A stretch of 64,000 nt of DNA from Ancylostoma caninum (lineage: Eukaryota > Nematoda > Chromadorea > Rhabditida > Ancylostomatidae), in assembly GCA_037903475.1 (NCBI GenBank), contig JBAJFG010000364.1:352706-416705 (forward strand). Reading direction: 5' to 3'. The position numbers and the translations under genes are program-made. Position 1 is the stretch's first letter. Every line of letters starts with the position of its first letter. Below the pieces are notes generated by a model. That model was given only the letters and a program-made list of their open reading frames with translations, was not told where the DNA came from and did not search any database. Below, piece by piece: positions 1-12,100 of the stretch.

Positions 1-358
1 AGGGGCACTCAAATGAAGGTTTAAGTTAACCCTTGCTAGGTTTTCATTATACTGATATTATTCCGAAGTCCTCATTTTCACTACAGTGAACTTGCATAAT
101 CAGTGAACTCTGTTATTCATTGTCTACGGTATCTTCTTGTGATTTTTGAATGAGCACTCTTTTTTTTCAACTATTTGCTTTTTTCCTTTAAATTTACTCT
201 ATGCTACTTCTGTCAGTCTTTTTGTTCCGTTTACCTTGTATTTGATGTGCTTTTTCCGCTGTGTTTGTTCATAAGGGATCGTTCCAAGCCAATAGTTTTT
301 TACTCTCCAACTTATTTCATACTTTTAGAGGTCTACATCTCGATTCTACGCATTGCAG

Positions 359-3300
359 GAAGTCCTTCAACCATGTGCTGCTCCTCCTGCACCAGCTACC
401 CCATCTCAGCCACAGCCGTCCGCGATAAAAGCCGTTAGTTTTGAGGAGTTTGAGGGACGCGGCACGGTGTTTGATGAGCTGGAGTGGAAGACCATCGACG
501 ACAAATTGGCGCTGAGTCAGGTACCTGTTGTTGTGATCCCGAATAATCTTGAATTTTTCGTAGTTTCATGGACTTTTTACAGATTCTGGGGAACGTGAGT
601 CTCGAATCTCGTCCACAGTCAACTCCAGCTGCTAATTCCACTCCCGCTGCTCAAGAAGTTAGGCTGAAGCCTCTTCACTCGTTAACAAATGGTGCTAAAT
701 CAGCAACGATTTCATCCATTCCGCCATATCCCGTTTTGGACTTTGGAGTAAGCGTCTCTTGGTCTCTTACGTTTTTCTTTTATCTTTCACTTTGACGATA
801 GTTTCTTTTTTTTTATTCAACTCTACGACTCGCTGTCGTTTTCATTTTTTCCACTTCTTTCAGGTCCGTCCAAAGTCAGAGGAGCCATCCGTCATGCTTA
901 ATTCAACCGGTAACTTAGGAGTTGCTGCATTCAGCAAGCCAGTTAGTTCAGGTAAACTTCGTCGTTCTCTTATTCCTTCCCATTTCTTATCCATTCGTTT
1001 TTTTTTGTTTTACTCTGATAGTGATGAATTTCCAGGCCCACCTCCCATTAATCATACCCTATCTTCCGTCTCTTCTCATCATGAATCACCGTTACGAGTT
1101 CGTTTGCTTACCAAGGGTTATCGTGAGAATCTAGTGAATGTAGCGATGGAACGGCTGCCTAGGGAGCGATTGCCACATGTGAGTTTCACACAGGCAATAA
1201 TCAGGTCTTGGACGTGGTTATTACCATAGTTTTGATCGGGAATCGAGAATGCATTATTGGCTGTTGGCGTCCAATCGTTCTGTACGATATTCTAAAGCGA
1301 TGAAGTGGTGGGGGGGGGGGGTTGCTGGACACCGCTTAGGTTACCTCGGGTAAACTCATTGGCGTCCCAGATTACGACTGTAGAATAGTTTGTGTGAACA
1401 CATTTATCCCGGCGAATCTCAATGATGCATGCCGGCCCAGCATATTCTGAAGAAATTTTTTCATATTGAGGTTTTACCTGCATGCAATGCACACCTACCG
1501 AGGCATGTCGATTTTCAGATTGAATACTACATGAAAGGCATGAGTATACTGGAAAAGAAAGGCGTTGATGTTGCTAAGACTGTGACATTCCTGTTGGATA
1601 GTTGTTTAACGGATAAGCAGGTAGGTACTCTTCTGTTTTCAACGATGTTCCTCTTTGCTGTGGTCTTTTTCTCTGTTTTTTTTTTCATCTAGAGTGGAGA
1701 AGGTTTTCCTTCACAGTCCTTCTAACTTTTTTCCCTCTTATTTCTCCCGATTTTCAGTAATTGTTCATTCTTCTTGACTTCTTTCATTCATCATTTCCGT
1801 CCTATCTATGCTGTTCGTCTCAGTTTGCTCGCGTGTTACCGAGCGTATCCATTAATCCGCAAACATTAACGAGGTTGTGTGCAGATGACATGCTTAAGAA
1901 AACGTATTTGTGTGCGCATGACATATCAGCGCGGTGACCTCAGGTCAGGCCGGCTTCTATTAGCACCAAGCGTGCCGAAAAGCCGTTAATTGAATGTCAT
2001 TAACGACAACGATAAGGCCTGAGAAACTGGTTCTCTGTGGCGACAATGGGTCCTGTGGTGATTTCTTTTGATGGTATTTGTTTAGTTAGATTTACAAGTT
2101 TTTTTTCCTGAGCTGCAAGGTTACAAGGTAGGAGGATTGATATACATCCCATTAACTCCTCCCTTGTAGCAGTTTGGATTGTTTTAAGTTTAGACAAGGG
2201 TTTTTGCTTCGCAGTTGATGTGGGTTGGAGCGAAGTGTTCTGAACCTCAGCGAGCTTTAGGGTTGGCTCCTCTTTTTCTGTGTTTACCAGAAGGGCAAAA
2301 GTTGCTTTCTCTGACTCTTCAAACTGTACGTATCTACATCTCGGCAGCTCCTGGAAGAGGTAGCGGGTTTTAACAAACTGAATACTAGTTAAACATAACT
2401 TGAGGAGGGATAATAATTCTCCAAAGAATTGCCCTTACATCAAATTCACCCGATCAATCATCAGATTTGAACCAGTTTTGACCTTTAATGAGCTCTTAGA
2501 TTGGGAAGGATGTGACGTGGCTGTACAGGTTTTACACTGACTGAGTAACTTCTCTGTGTAATTTTATGGTGCGGAGAGATTTACGGCTGTTGAGTAGGAC
2601 AGTAAAAGTTGTAGTGGCAGTGTGACTCATCCTTTTCTCTGCTTGGTCTCTCAAAAGACGGAACTGCGCAATTTTCAAGGTTTTCATTGCTGCCAGCTGC
2701 ACGGTTCTGGAACTTGACAAACGTGATTCTGGGTGCTAAAAACAGTCACAGAGTTTTTTGGAGTAGTTCTTTTTGATACGGTTGTGATTTTTCAAAATTT
2801 GGTCGTTTGGTTGCAGTAACATTTATTTCCGCATCTAGTGGGTTTGCATCACTGTTTTTGGTCCAGTAAATCCTATTTCCTGGAAATACATATTCTCGAT
2901 TTCTGGAACTTTTCTGGGAAATTCCGACCTTCTTTCGTCGTACCAATGCGTCTATTTCCTTTTTTGAAGCTCTGATCGTCATCGCCCTTTGCCTTTTCCT
3001 CTCTCCCTTCTCTCTCTTCTTCCTCCCTCTTCTTTCTCTCTCCTTCTCTCTCTTTCTGTCTCTCTGTCTCTCCTGGCTTATTAGGAGCTGAAATTGAAGT
3101 TGTTCAGATTGTTAAGGAAGCCATACAGAAATGTACACTCAAAGTATAAGGTTTGGGCATGTGCATGAGGCGGAAACGCAGTTTTCGCAGACCAGTGGAA
3201 TAATTTTTCTTCAGAATCTGTCCACTTTATTAATTTAGTCTCTTGAAGTTTTCCTCTATTCAGGCTTTTCACTCTATGTCAACATTATTGCCGTGGTCAG

Positions 3301-3450
3301 CGTAACCAATTACAGGCTGTTATACAACGTGCGCAGACGGCGGAACAGCTGATAGGCATGGGATTCTCCGCTGAACAGGTGTTTCCCGCTCTCCTTTCCA
3401 GCAAAGGAGATCGAGTGAAGGCCTTGGATACGTTGCTTGGAGCGCGCTGA
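359..3450 (+). CDS. UBAP1-like ESCRT-I subunit, 5'-partial (six 3' exons)
   Basis: Exons 359-520, 583-747, 864-951, 1036-1178, 1519-1620 and 3316-3450 (TGA at 3448-3450). All joints are GT-AG and the phases agree, giving 264 residues. Residues about 27-54 contain VSFEEFEG, FDELEWKTIDDK, which resembles the conserved UMA-type acidic patch of the UBAP1 family. The middle is a low-complexity Pro/Ser linker. Residues about 150-264 form helical UBA-like units (KGYRENLVNVAMERL, then MGFSAEQVFPALLSSKGD), matching the overlapping UBA solenoid at the C-terminus of UBAP1. In known family members this subunit joins ESCRT-I on endosomes and binds ubiquitinated cargo. The N-terminal ESCRT-I-binding exon(s) should lie before the window. 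The last intron is long (1.7 kb); a small missed exon there is possible, but the phases fit without one. Another UBA protein is the main alternative. Confidence 0.8.
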
Positions 3451-6139
3451 CATGCGCGAGCTCTTCAAATTTCAACGATCAATACCGTAACCAGCTTCTG
3501 TTTTTCTACGGGTGTTCGCCATAGTAAGTACATGTAGCTATTTACAATGAGGGTTAATTGAAGTTGTTCAGAAAATTTACTTAGAGCTTGTGATTCACTG
3601 CTTAATTATGTGGTAATTCTTTCCGAGTATTTTCTTCGAATTTTCTAGAATTCTTTCTGTATTTTCTTTAATTTTTGCCTTTTCCGGTCATTACGTGTCC
3701 AGAACATAAAATCCTTTTACTAATTGCCTCTAGGAGTATATAACATAGTGCCGAATCGATTTTTCCTCTTTTCATTCTTTCCCTAATTTTCTTTTTTTTT
3801 CTGTCGAGTTAAATGTTTTCTTTCATTTTTTTTGCTTTTCTGTAATTACATACTTAACGTCTTGCTCTTAAAAGGCTATAGCCTTAGGAGATGTTGAAAT
3901 GAACAAATGCTACAGTTTACAGTGGAACCAGTAACTAGGCTGTTTTCATTGATTTATTGATTTTTCGCTGTGATTTTTATCCTTGCTGACTGTTATGGGC
4001 TTTGTGTCGTTGTTTTCTTGCATGATTTTCTTAAATAAATTTTTATATTTAGTTCTGAGGTGAAAAACTATTTTCAGCCCATTCGGAAAAACCACTGGCG
4101 AAATTACTCCACACGAGAACTGGTCCCCATGTTGGAAGTGCATTCAAGAACAAGCAGGAAATGAGAATACGAATCGATACGTTGGTAGTTCATTCCTTGC
4201 AGCAGTACTGGAACGGCAGAACTGTAGCGACGTCATTACAAGTACTAGTGCTGGGGACCAGTTCTCGCGTGGCGCTATTTTTGAGCAGACAAGCAGCGGA
4301 ACGAATTGCTCTGAGTAGTTTCTGAGTCCAGTGGAATCAGAAGGGCATCTAGCTATATTTGCTGGCTTTCTGTGTTAGGCGCAGGTCAAGCATATCTAAC
4401 ATTTACTACTGTCAAAGTTTTCGAGTTTTATTAAGTTTTCGAGTATTCGTTATACGAACGATACTAACAAAAATCAATACCTATTTTACCGATAGTTGCA
4501 GCGAACTTCACCGAAACGTAGGAATTACCTGAAAAAAGAAAATTTGGACACTCATAACCGATCCAGTTTTGCATGTGGGTTTCCGGGAGATTTCTTCACA
4601 TGCCGAACTGAACTGCCAAATAGGGGTGCTGAATAGAAAAATCAATACCCATCTGATCAATGGGCGCTTTTTCTAGCCATTACAAGGTGCAGCAACGGGC
4701 AGCTAGTGAGAGATGAGGCCGTGGGAAAAAAACTGGTGTCTTCGAGATTTTGTGGACACGGAAGGCTGAAATTATAAAGTTGATATTAATAAACACTTAA
4801 AATGAACATGTAGAAATAATCATGAAAGAGAAATTTAATAATGAGCTAATACAGTGCTTCTAACTATTTTTTAAAGCACTTCGGAAAATTTTTCGGCAAG
4901 CCAATGTCGGGGGAGCGAGCCCCCCCCCCCGCCCTCTCCGCTATCTCCCCTGCGTCCGTTAGTCATATTTATTCATTCTTGTGTTTATCCTAGATAATTA
5001 TTCATTTATTATGTTTACTTACAAGGAGGTGTTTGTTCATCAGATGGAAAACGAAATTTGAGCTCAAAACTTACGCCCAAAATAACTCATGTCATGTGAA
5101 GCGCAGTACAACCGCAGCACAATAGCGGAAAAAACTTTATAACAAATGATTTTAAACATGTGTATTTGCTCGCTAAAGGAAGTGTTAGATGCTCATCCAG
5201 AAAAATCAATACCCATGAAGTACATGCACATTTAACATCCAGTTCCAGCTCTCTGAAGAAAAAAAGCTAATCCAGGGAATCTTGATTCAACATATGGAGA
5301 GGAGACTACTCAGATGATAATGTCGGTACTTCCGCAACAGATCAGGCGTCCTACCATCCATAGATGCACTCTTTCGCCCGGATTTAATGAGCTCACTTGT
5401 TTTTTCGCCAATTTTACGTGTTGACATGTTTTCGGATTAACGATTAACGAACTTTTCCTCAAATTGATGCGTATTTGGAAAAACCGTGGAGAAATGAGGG
5501 CTGATGAGGAGTTACGACAATAGGAATTTGATCTCCATGAAGAAATGGCTCTATAGGAGACAAATGTCAATCCTGTAGCAGCACAATAACAGCACCACCT
5601 GCTAGTAATTCATAGATCGCATACGTTTTTCTGGAAATGCTGCCCAAGTGAACAAGGAATCAACATATCCTCAATTTGTGGACATCTAACAGAAGGTAAG
5701 GCAAATAATTCAACAAAAATCGATTCATATCAGATTAATGTGTCAAGATCCAATTAGCTGGGTGGTGCGCGACAGAATGTACTTCAGCAGGTGGCCCGTA
5801 CTGCCATAACCACAGGTTATGTCGGCTTTTTTCGGGTTTAGGCCCTACGTCCGCGCAATCAATACGTCAGGGTGGGTGGCCATCCACAGCCACGGCCGGC
5901 CAGCCAGCCCTCCGCTACTATTGTCCATTCGGCTGCGCGCGTGGTACCCTTATAGCATCGGGCGTCGTCCTCCGAAGGGCCACGCCTCCCGTCGTCTCCA
6001 GCCATCCGTCCGTCGAATACGACGAATTTCGCCATCCACTACGACTGACTGATTTACACTCTGTGAAAATTCTACCCACTGGATATTGTATTCACCGAGA
6101 TCTGCCAGAATCAGTTACTGTAGCTGCTTCTAGATCACC
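3451..6139. other. Intergenic region between the UBAP1-like gene and the semaphorin gene
   Basis: No supported gene. It holds AT-rich sequence, several copies of a short AAAAATCAATACC motif (near 4470, 4640 and 5200) and a C-run-bearing repeat near 4875-4972. A GC-rich stretch at about 5880-6020 lies just upstream of the semaphorin start and could be its promoter, but no defined element is visible. Confidence 0.6.
4875..4972. repeat. Degenerate relative of the 15781-16064 hAT-type MITE
   Basis: A purine-rich half, a run of C and the ending CTGCGTCCGTTAG resemble the right half of the hAT-type MITE at 15781-16064 (ending CTGCGTCCGCCACTG). Only one end is recognisable, so this is a decayed copy. 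Confidence 0.4.
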
Positions 6140-9100
6140 ATGCGTCTTCTAAAGACGCTGTTTATTCTATGCCTTAGTCAACTATGTTGGTGCGTTATCG
6201 ATCGACGTCCAGGTAAGAAAACGGATCCCTCTGTCGTGGTCTAACTATTTTAAATTGATAAAACAGATTTCCTAAAAGATACAGTGGTCAGACAAATTTT
6301 GCGGGATACTGTAGTAAAATTTTGTAATGTAGAGAAATTTTCAAATCCATTTCTAAGATGATTTAAGACAAAGTTGTATTTTTTAGATATGATTCGTCTC
6401 GTATGGCAATTTCTCAATATTAAAATTCTTGGCAATGTTCCAATTTCACTATTATCCTTAGTTCATGTATTGCTTCACAGCGCAGTTCTAACTTGCTACA
6501 ATTTTTTTATTTTCTATCCTGAATATTTTTCGTTTCCTCCACATCTATGCTTTTGGAGGCTCTTGCTAGTTTATTTATTTATTTATTTACTTACTTACCT
6601 ATTTACTTATTCGTGCCTCGTGACAGATCACAATGTGACCCTTCACAAGGGAAATAAATTGAGAAGACGATAGAGCCACAGAGAGATCTAGACTTTCTCC
6701 TGCATGGAAAAATCGTCACAGAAACCTATTGTAATTTTTTTTACTTTTGAATTACTTCTATTTTCAGAGAAATTTTTGTGGGCTATAGGTATAAAAATAA
6801 AAGCAATTGCAAAAATAAAGAATTCTTGGCTTTCATTCTATCTAGTTCTTTCTCTTGGTGATGTTGCTCAAGGGAAATCCTTGAAAATGTAGGCATAAAT
6901 TGGATAATTGTTCCTTCCACTTGTTTTGTTTGTTTATTTCCTGGTTTCTAGCATAGGAGTGTCTCCTTTTGGAAAAAAAACTAAATATTCACTGAAAAAA
7001 ATCATCTTAGAGCTCAGAAATTTCCATTCTGGTATAGTGCCTAAATCAACTGATACTTTCGCAATAAGATTCACGTTTGTATGGGAAAACCGTGGCTGAA
7101 ATGAAATGTGCACGAACAATGCATAGGCTTAAAGCGGGTCTTCGATGTTCCTGGCAGAAATCCGACATTCGCACTAGGAAGAAAAAAAATAGCATGATTT
7201 TTATGAATTTTACACGGCAAACGTTTGCTCTCTTGGCGTCGTTTTTCTTTTTCAAATTTTTTTCCGCACATTGTGTCATTTTTTCTTTTTCTTTTACTCT
7301 CCCAAACCGCCTTCTCGGTTTTCCTCGAGGAAGAAGAAACGAGAACTGGTCCTCGCTTCACTTCTTGAAAAAACGTGTTCTAACCGCGTTTTTCTTGTTT
7401 CTTCGCCTGTTCTTGTGCATTTTCGGTGATGTCGGTGGATTCATTGCTCAAAATCTGCTGAATACTGAATACTGGTAATAGTAACATTATATTAGTAGTG
7501 TACTACAATGTAATATTGTAATACTCTACTGCATCCACACGGCGTTCCAATGTTCCACTGCGGTGATCACTGCATTGAACATGTCGAACCTGTCAAGTCG
7601 CAGATAATTGCCCACTTTTGAGTTGATCCGTACATGAGACACGTTTCTCCAATCTGAATTTTATATACAGACCCAGAGAAATCGATAGATTCTCCGGACA
7701 CTGTAGGTCAACGTGATTCATGTGGGGATTGTTTAGGTTCATGATATGATTTGCATGATACAATGATTATTATGATCACACTACTATTTAATATAATATA
7801 ATATTTGTAGTCGCACTGTTTTAAAAAAATGTCACCTATTCATTAAAGAAACCAGAAGGTCGATACTTTACAAAATTTCAGTGCAAAAATTTGGTTGCTA
7901 CTGGATTGTGACTTTTTTAGGACACTAATTAAAGGGCGGCCTCAAAAAAAAATTTTTATGGGATAGGAACACACATTTCGGGGAATTCTATCGATTGACT
8001 TCTTTGTGGAGTATTACTGATCTATGAAATGGTTATGAAATTGCAATGGATTTCCTCTTTATTCGTGTATTTTAGCCGATTTCCGAATAACTTGATTTTT
8101 CTGCAAATCAATTATTGGAATGATAGAAAAAGTTGAGGGGCTGCCATTATTATTCGCAAATATTTCGAATAGCAGCATAATGACTGCATATTTATTTATT
8201 TATTTATTTATTGAATGCACTCAAGGTGCTCCATACAAGGAGACCTGATCGATGTATGAATAAAATCCATGATTAAACATATTGAAACTGTAAAAAAACA
8301 ACACTGTTATCAAATCGGGTTATTCACAGAAACTTTTATGGAATATGATAGTTATTATAATATCAATGCGCCTCCAAATGAACCCTCACATTACTCCCAC
8401 AATAAACAACTCACTATAGAACCCAACACCTGGCGACAGCAACTCATACGCTGCTCCGGTTCTAAAAAAACATGTGCAATGACAGCAGCAGCCAGCTTAC
8501 CAGGACCAGGATAACCCTGGTGTGATTACCCATGATCACTTTCGAGCGATAAAGGTATGGAAGACACCAGAACGCATATGCTGCACATCAGCGCTAAGTA
8601 TTTGCTGGTGAGGCATTGCAGTATTGATCAATTTATCGATCTATTTACTCGGAATATCGATCCTAATCCTGGAACAGAAAATCTGGTTTCCTAGCTGGAA
8701 TAAATATTATCTTGGACTATGTATTCGCTCCGCATGTACAGGGTGACCATCGGGTCTGCGCATCACACGAGATCTGTTATAGTCCGTTTTCAAATGAGGC
8801 GATAGTTGAGTATTCGTGCCTATGGTCTGCATTCCTCGCCTGTCTCTTCGAATACGGCACTATTTCTCGCATTCTCTCTTCTCCTAATATCTTCGCAACT
8901 ACATTTCCCGGTGAAACGCACTATAGTCCAATACGTTACAGAAAAGAAAACGACTATTACACGTAAATACGTTAATTCGTTACTTTACTTTTAATTAGTT
9001 ACAGGCCTGTTATCCATGAAAGTCTTGCATACGAGTTTCTTTTCTCATTTTCGAATTCGCTTAAAGGCAGTGTGTCACCCCGTTTTCGAGTCTGAGCTTC

Positions 9101-12100
9101 CACCAGATTCTCAATCTCCTCGACACGTTGAATCCAACGGTATATCTAAAGAGTTATAAAAAGGTCTTTGAACCTTACCTTTAAATGTTTTTCGGGACGG
9201 GATTTGTAACAGTTTGTCGAGCAGCGTCGACGCGTGAAGCTGTTGATCTCATCGATCGGACGCGTCTAGACGTGTTGGCCAACACTGCAGACGTGGCGGA
9301 CAGCCAGCACATTCACGGACCGCTCCGCCCAGGTGGTCCGTGAACTGCAATTTCGGACCCTCCGAAAACCGGGTTTTCGTCATTTTTATGAGCTTTGACG
9401 GACGTCTTTGGACTTAGCGTGACGAGGAGGTCTAGAGTCTGCTGGTATTTTCAGCTCACGAGACGAGTGACAAACTGCCTTTAATAACCCCATCCTCCCA
9501 CCAGTTCTCGGATTTTAGAGTAATCAATCATTGATTTAGTGAGGTAGCGTTCAGTCAGACTTGTTACTGTCACACCCTTAGGGGCACATGACCTAATAGT
9601 AGACGCTCTTGTTCTATCATTCGCATGCAGTGGTTTTACTAGTAAAACAAGAGGCGGTTTTGTCACCCTCATTGCCAATATGCTTGCCAACCGTTGTCAT
9701 TGTCATAGATTTTCTCCATGAAAACTTTCTCTCTCGCTGTCATTACATGGCGCATCTGAATGTGACAATTACTCATCGATTCATTATTGTTATCTCTTAT
9801 TGACCACTTTTCACTTTTCATCTCTTCCGTCATTTTCAATGAGGTTATTGGAATAACCAAATCTCCAATGGCATTTACCCGGAAACAGTTGGGTAAATAT
9901 TTCGAGAAATATTTATCCTACAACTATCCTCACTTCCATTTTCTGCACTACTGGTAGTCATCCTCATTGTTCAAAAAAGTTGTCATTCCTTGTTGAAATC
10001 ATCTATCGAACGGGCGTGGTCGAGCGAATTGACAGTGACAGTGACAATGACGGACAATTTGCTGGGGTAGAGAATATAGTGGCGCAATTTGCTTCCAATG
10101 AAATCATCGAAGACCACCCGTGCATTGTCTCTAACAAGTGACAGGAGTAAGAAGTGACAGATCTTCTTGTGATAGTGACAATGACAATTAAATATAGTGA
10201 CAATGGCAATTAAATATCAGTGACAAGTGCATGTCCTTTGAATTAGTCTTGTCACATTCGTTGAATTACTCCAATCGTTATAATCAGTTTGTTAAGCACT
10301 TAAGATTTGTTGCTTTATAAGCTCTCACTGTTGTTATTAGTCAATAACGTTATTTATTGATTACAGCTGCACTTGTCACCAATGTTTAACTGTCATTGTC
10401 ACTATTGAAAACGAGATTTGACTCGTTTTTTCTGCTCCTTCTTGTCACCTAGTTGCGGCAATGCATAGGCGTCTTTAAAAGCTTGTTTCGGACGAAATGT
10501 GCTACGAAAACCTCCACTCCAAGCATTTAACTGTCACTGCCACTGTCACTGTCAATTCGCTCGACCGCGCCCCGTTACTGGCAGAGCAGCCCCGCCTCTT
10601 ACCCATGAGCATGCGATGAAACAGAAATTTTCACGAAAAAAAAATGACAATTGCTAACCTTTTTTTGAATTCCTGTCAAATTGTCTGTTCGGCGCGTGAG
10701 AACTCGTATATGGATCCCACTAAGGAACGTCCTTGTCATTTGCCTGGTAATTAGCGCTGCTGCGGTCATAACCGCCAGCAATTTCCTCATGACCTTGTCG
10801 TAGTCGGCTGCTGGCCGAGCCGCACGGATCGTTGACGTTGATTGAGTCTAAAACGACCTTTGCTTGTGACAATGGAATGAGCGTCGGCATCTTTTTTTAT
10901 TCTTATGGGGGACAATCAAAGATACAGTAGTTGGGTGCGGTAGGTTAGAAGGGAGCTAGCTACGTGGGTACGGTGGAACTGAATGAGAGGAATGTTTCCT
11001 GCTTTGAATTACTTAGTTTCGTAGGTTATTCTATACTTGGGGCGCGATGTTTAATTGTGATGATTGTGTGATTATGGCAACGTACCATGTTTCCCTTTAC
11101 CTGGGCCCAGGCTAAACATGTTGGCATCATATAGGTTACCGATAATTGAAACAGGCAGCAACACCAAGGCTGTGCGTTGGAAAAATTTCAGGATTCGCTA
11201 ATCCGTCAATTCAATACGTTAGGGGGAAGATGGCAGTTATACGTTAATGCCATAATTCGTTACGTTAATAACGGACGACCCTGGGCCGTATTCGTCATTG
11301 AGATTACCCACGGTAAACGTTTTAACAGACATCAAAATTAACATCATTACCACGAGCGTCATCACGTTTACCCTGGGTAATTTCCTTGGTGTTTCCAGAC
11401 TCTGGTCAACACGTTTACCCTGGATTACCTCAATGATATATCCAGGTCGTGATGAGCATGCTGATGGGTATAGATTACCCATTTTTTTGATGATGTATCC
11501 GAGCCTTGTCTAGTGAATGAAGACTTTTACATTTCCATCATTGTCGGACGCTTTGTCAGTCTTTTTTTTTTAAACGAGGTTCTCTTCTTTATTAGGTGCA
11601 CATAATTTGGTATAGTAGTAGGAGCAATATGGTGATTATTTACTTACATCTGTTCCTATTTATATTAGTTTATCATTATTCTATTCCTTATTCATTTTCG
11701 TGATTTGGTTTCTATAAAGGATGCGTCATAATTTCTGGCACAAAAATCCTTAATAAAATTCCAACGAATTTTTGACCCCCTCCGAAATCGATTGCATTCC
11801 CTGTCATGGAGCGCTTTGCTCTAATGGCAGTTCACTAGTTGATTCCGAAATTCATAGCTTCTGTTTAGCTCTGTCGAAAGCCATGTGGGCGGAGTCAGCC
11901 AATAGGGATAAGCGGAATATTACCAGTGGCAAGAATAAAAAAATCGCTCACACACTTCTAGGTCCTTTGTTTCATAGTGCAGAAGAGAAAGTCTAAGAAC
12001 TCTTCCACAAATAATATGATACATCCTCGTTTATTCATTAATTGATTAAATTCACATTGAGTGATTTACTCGATTTCTCTCACATGATATTCCAAAAATC

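Noticed and set aside
7071..7478. Open frames of 96-133 codons
   Set aside because: Low-complexity Phe/Lys/Arg-rich translations of T- and A-rich sequence in semaphorin intron 1, open on both strands.
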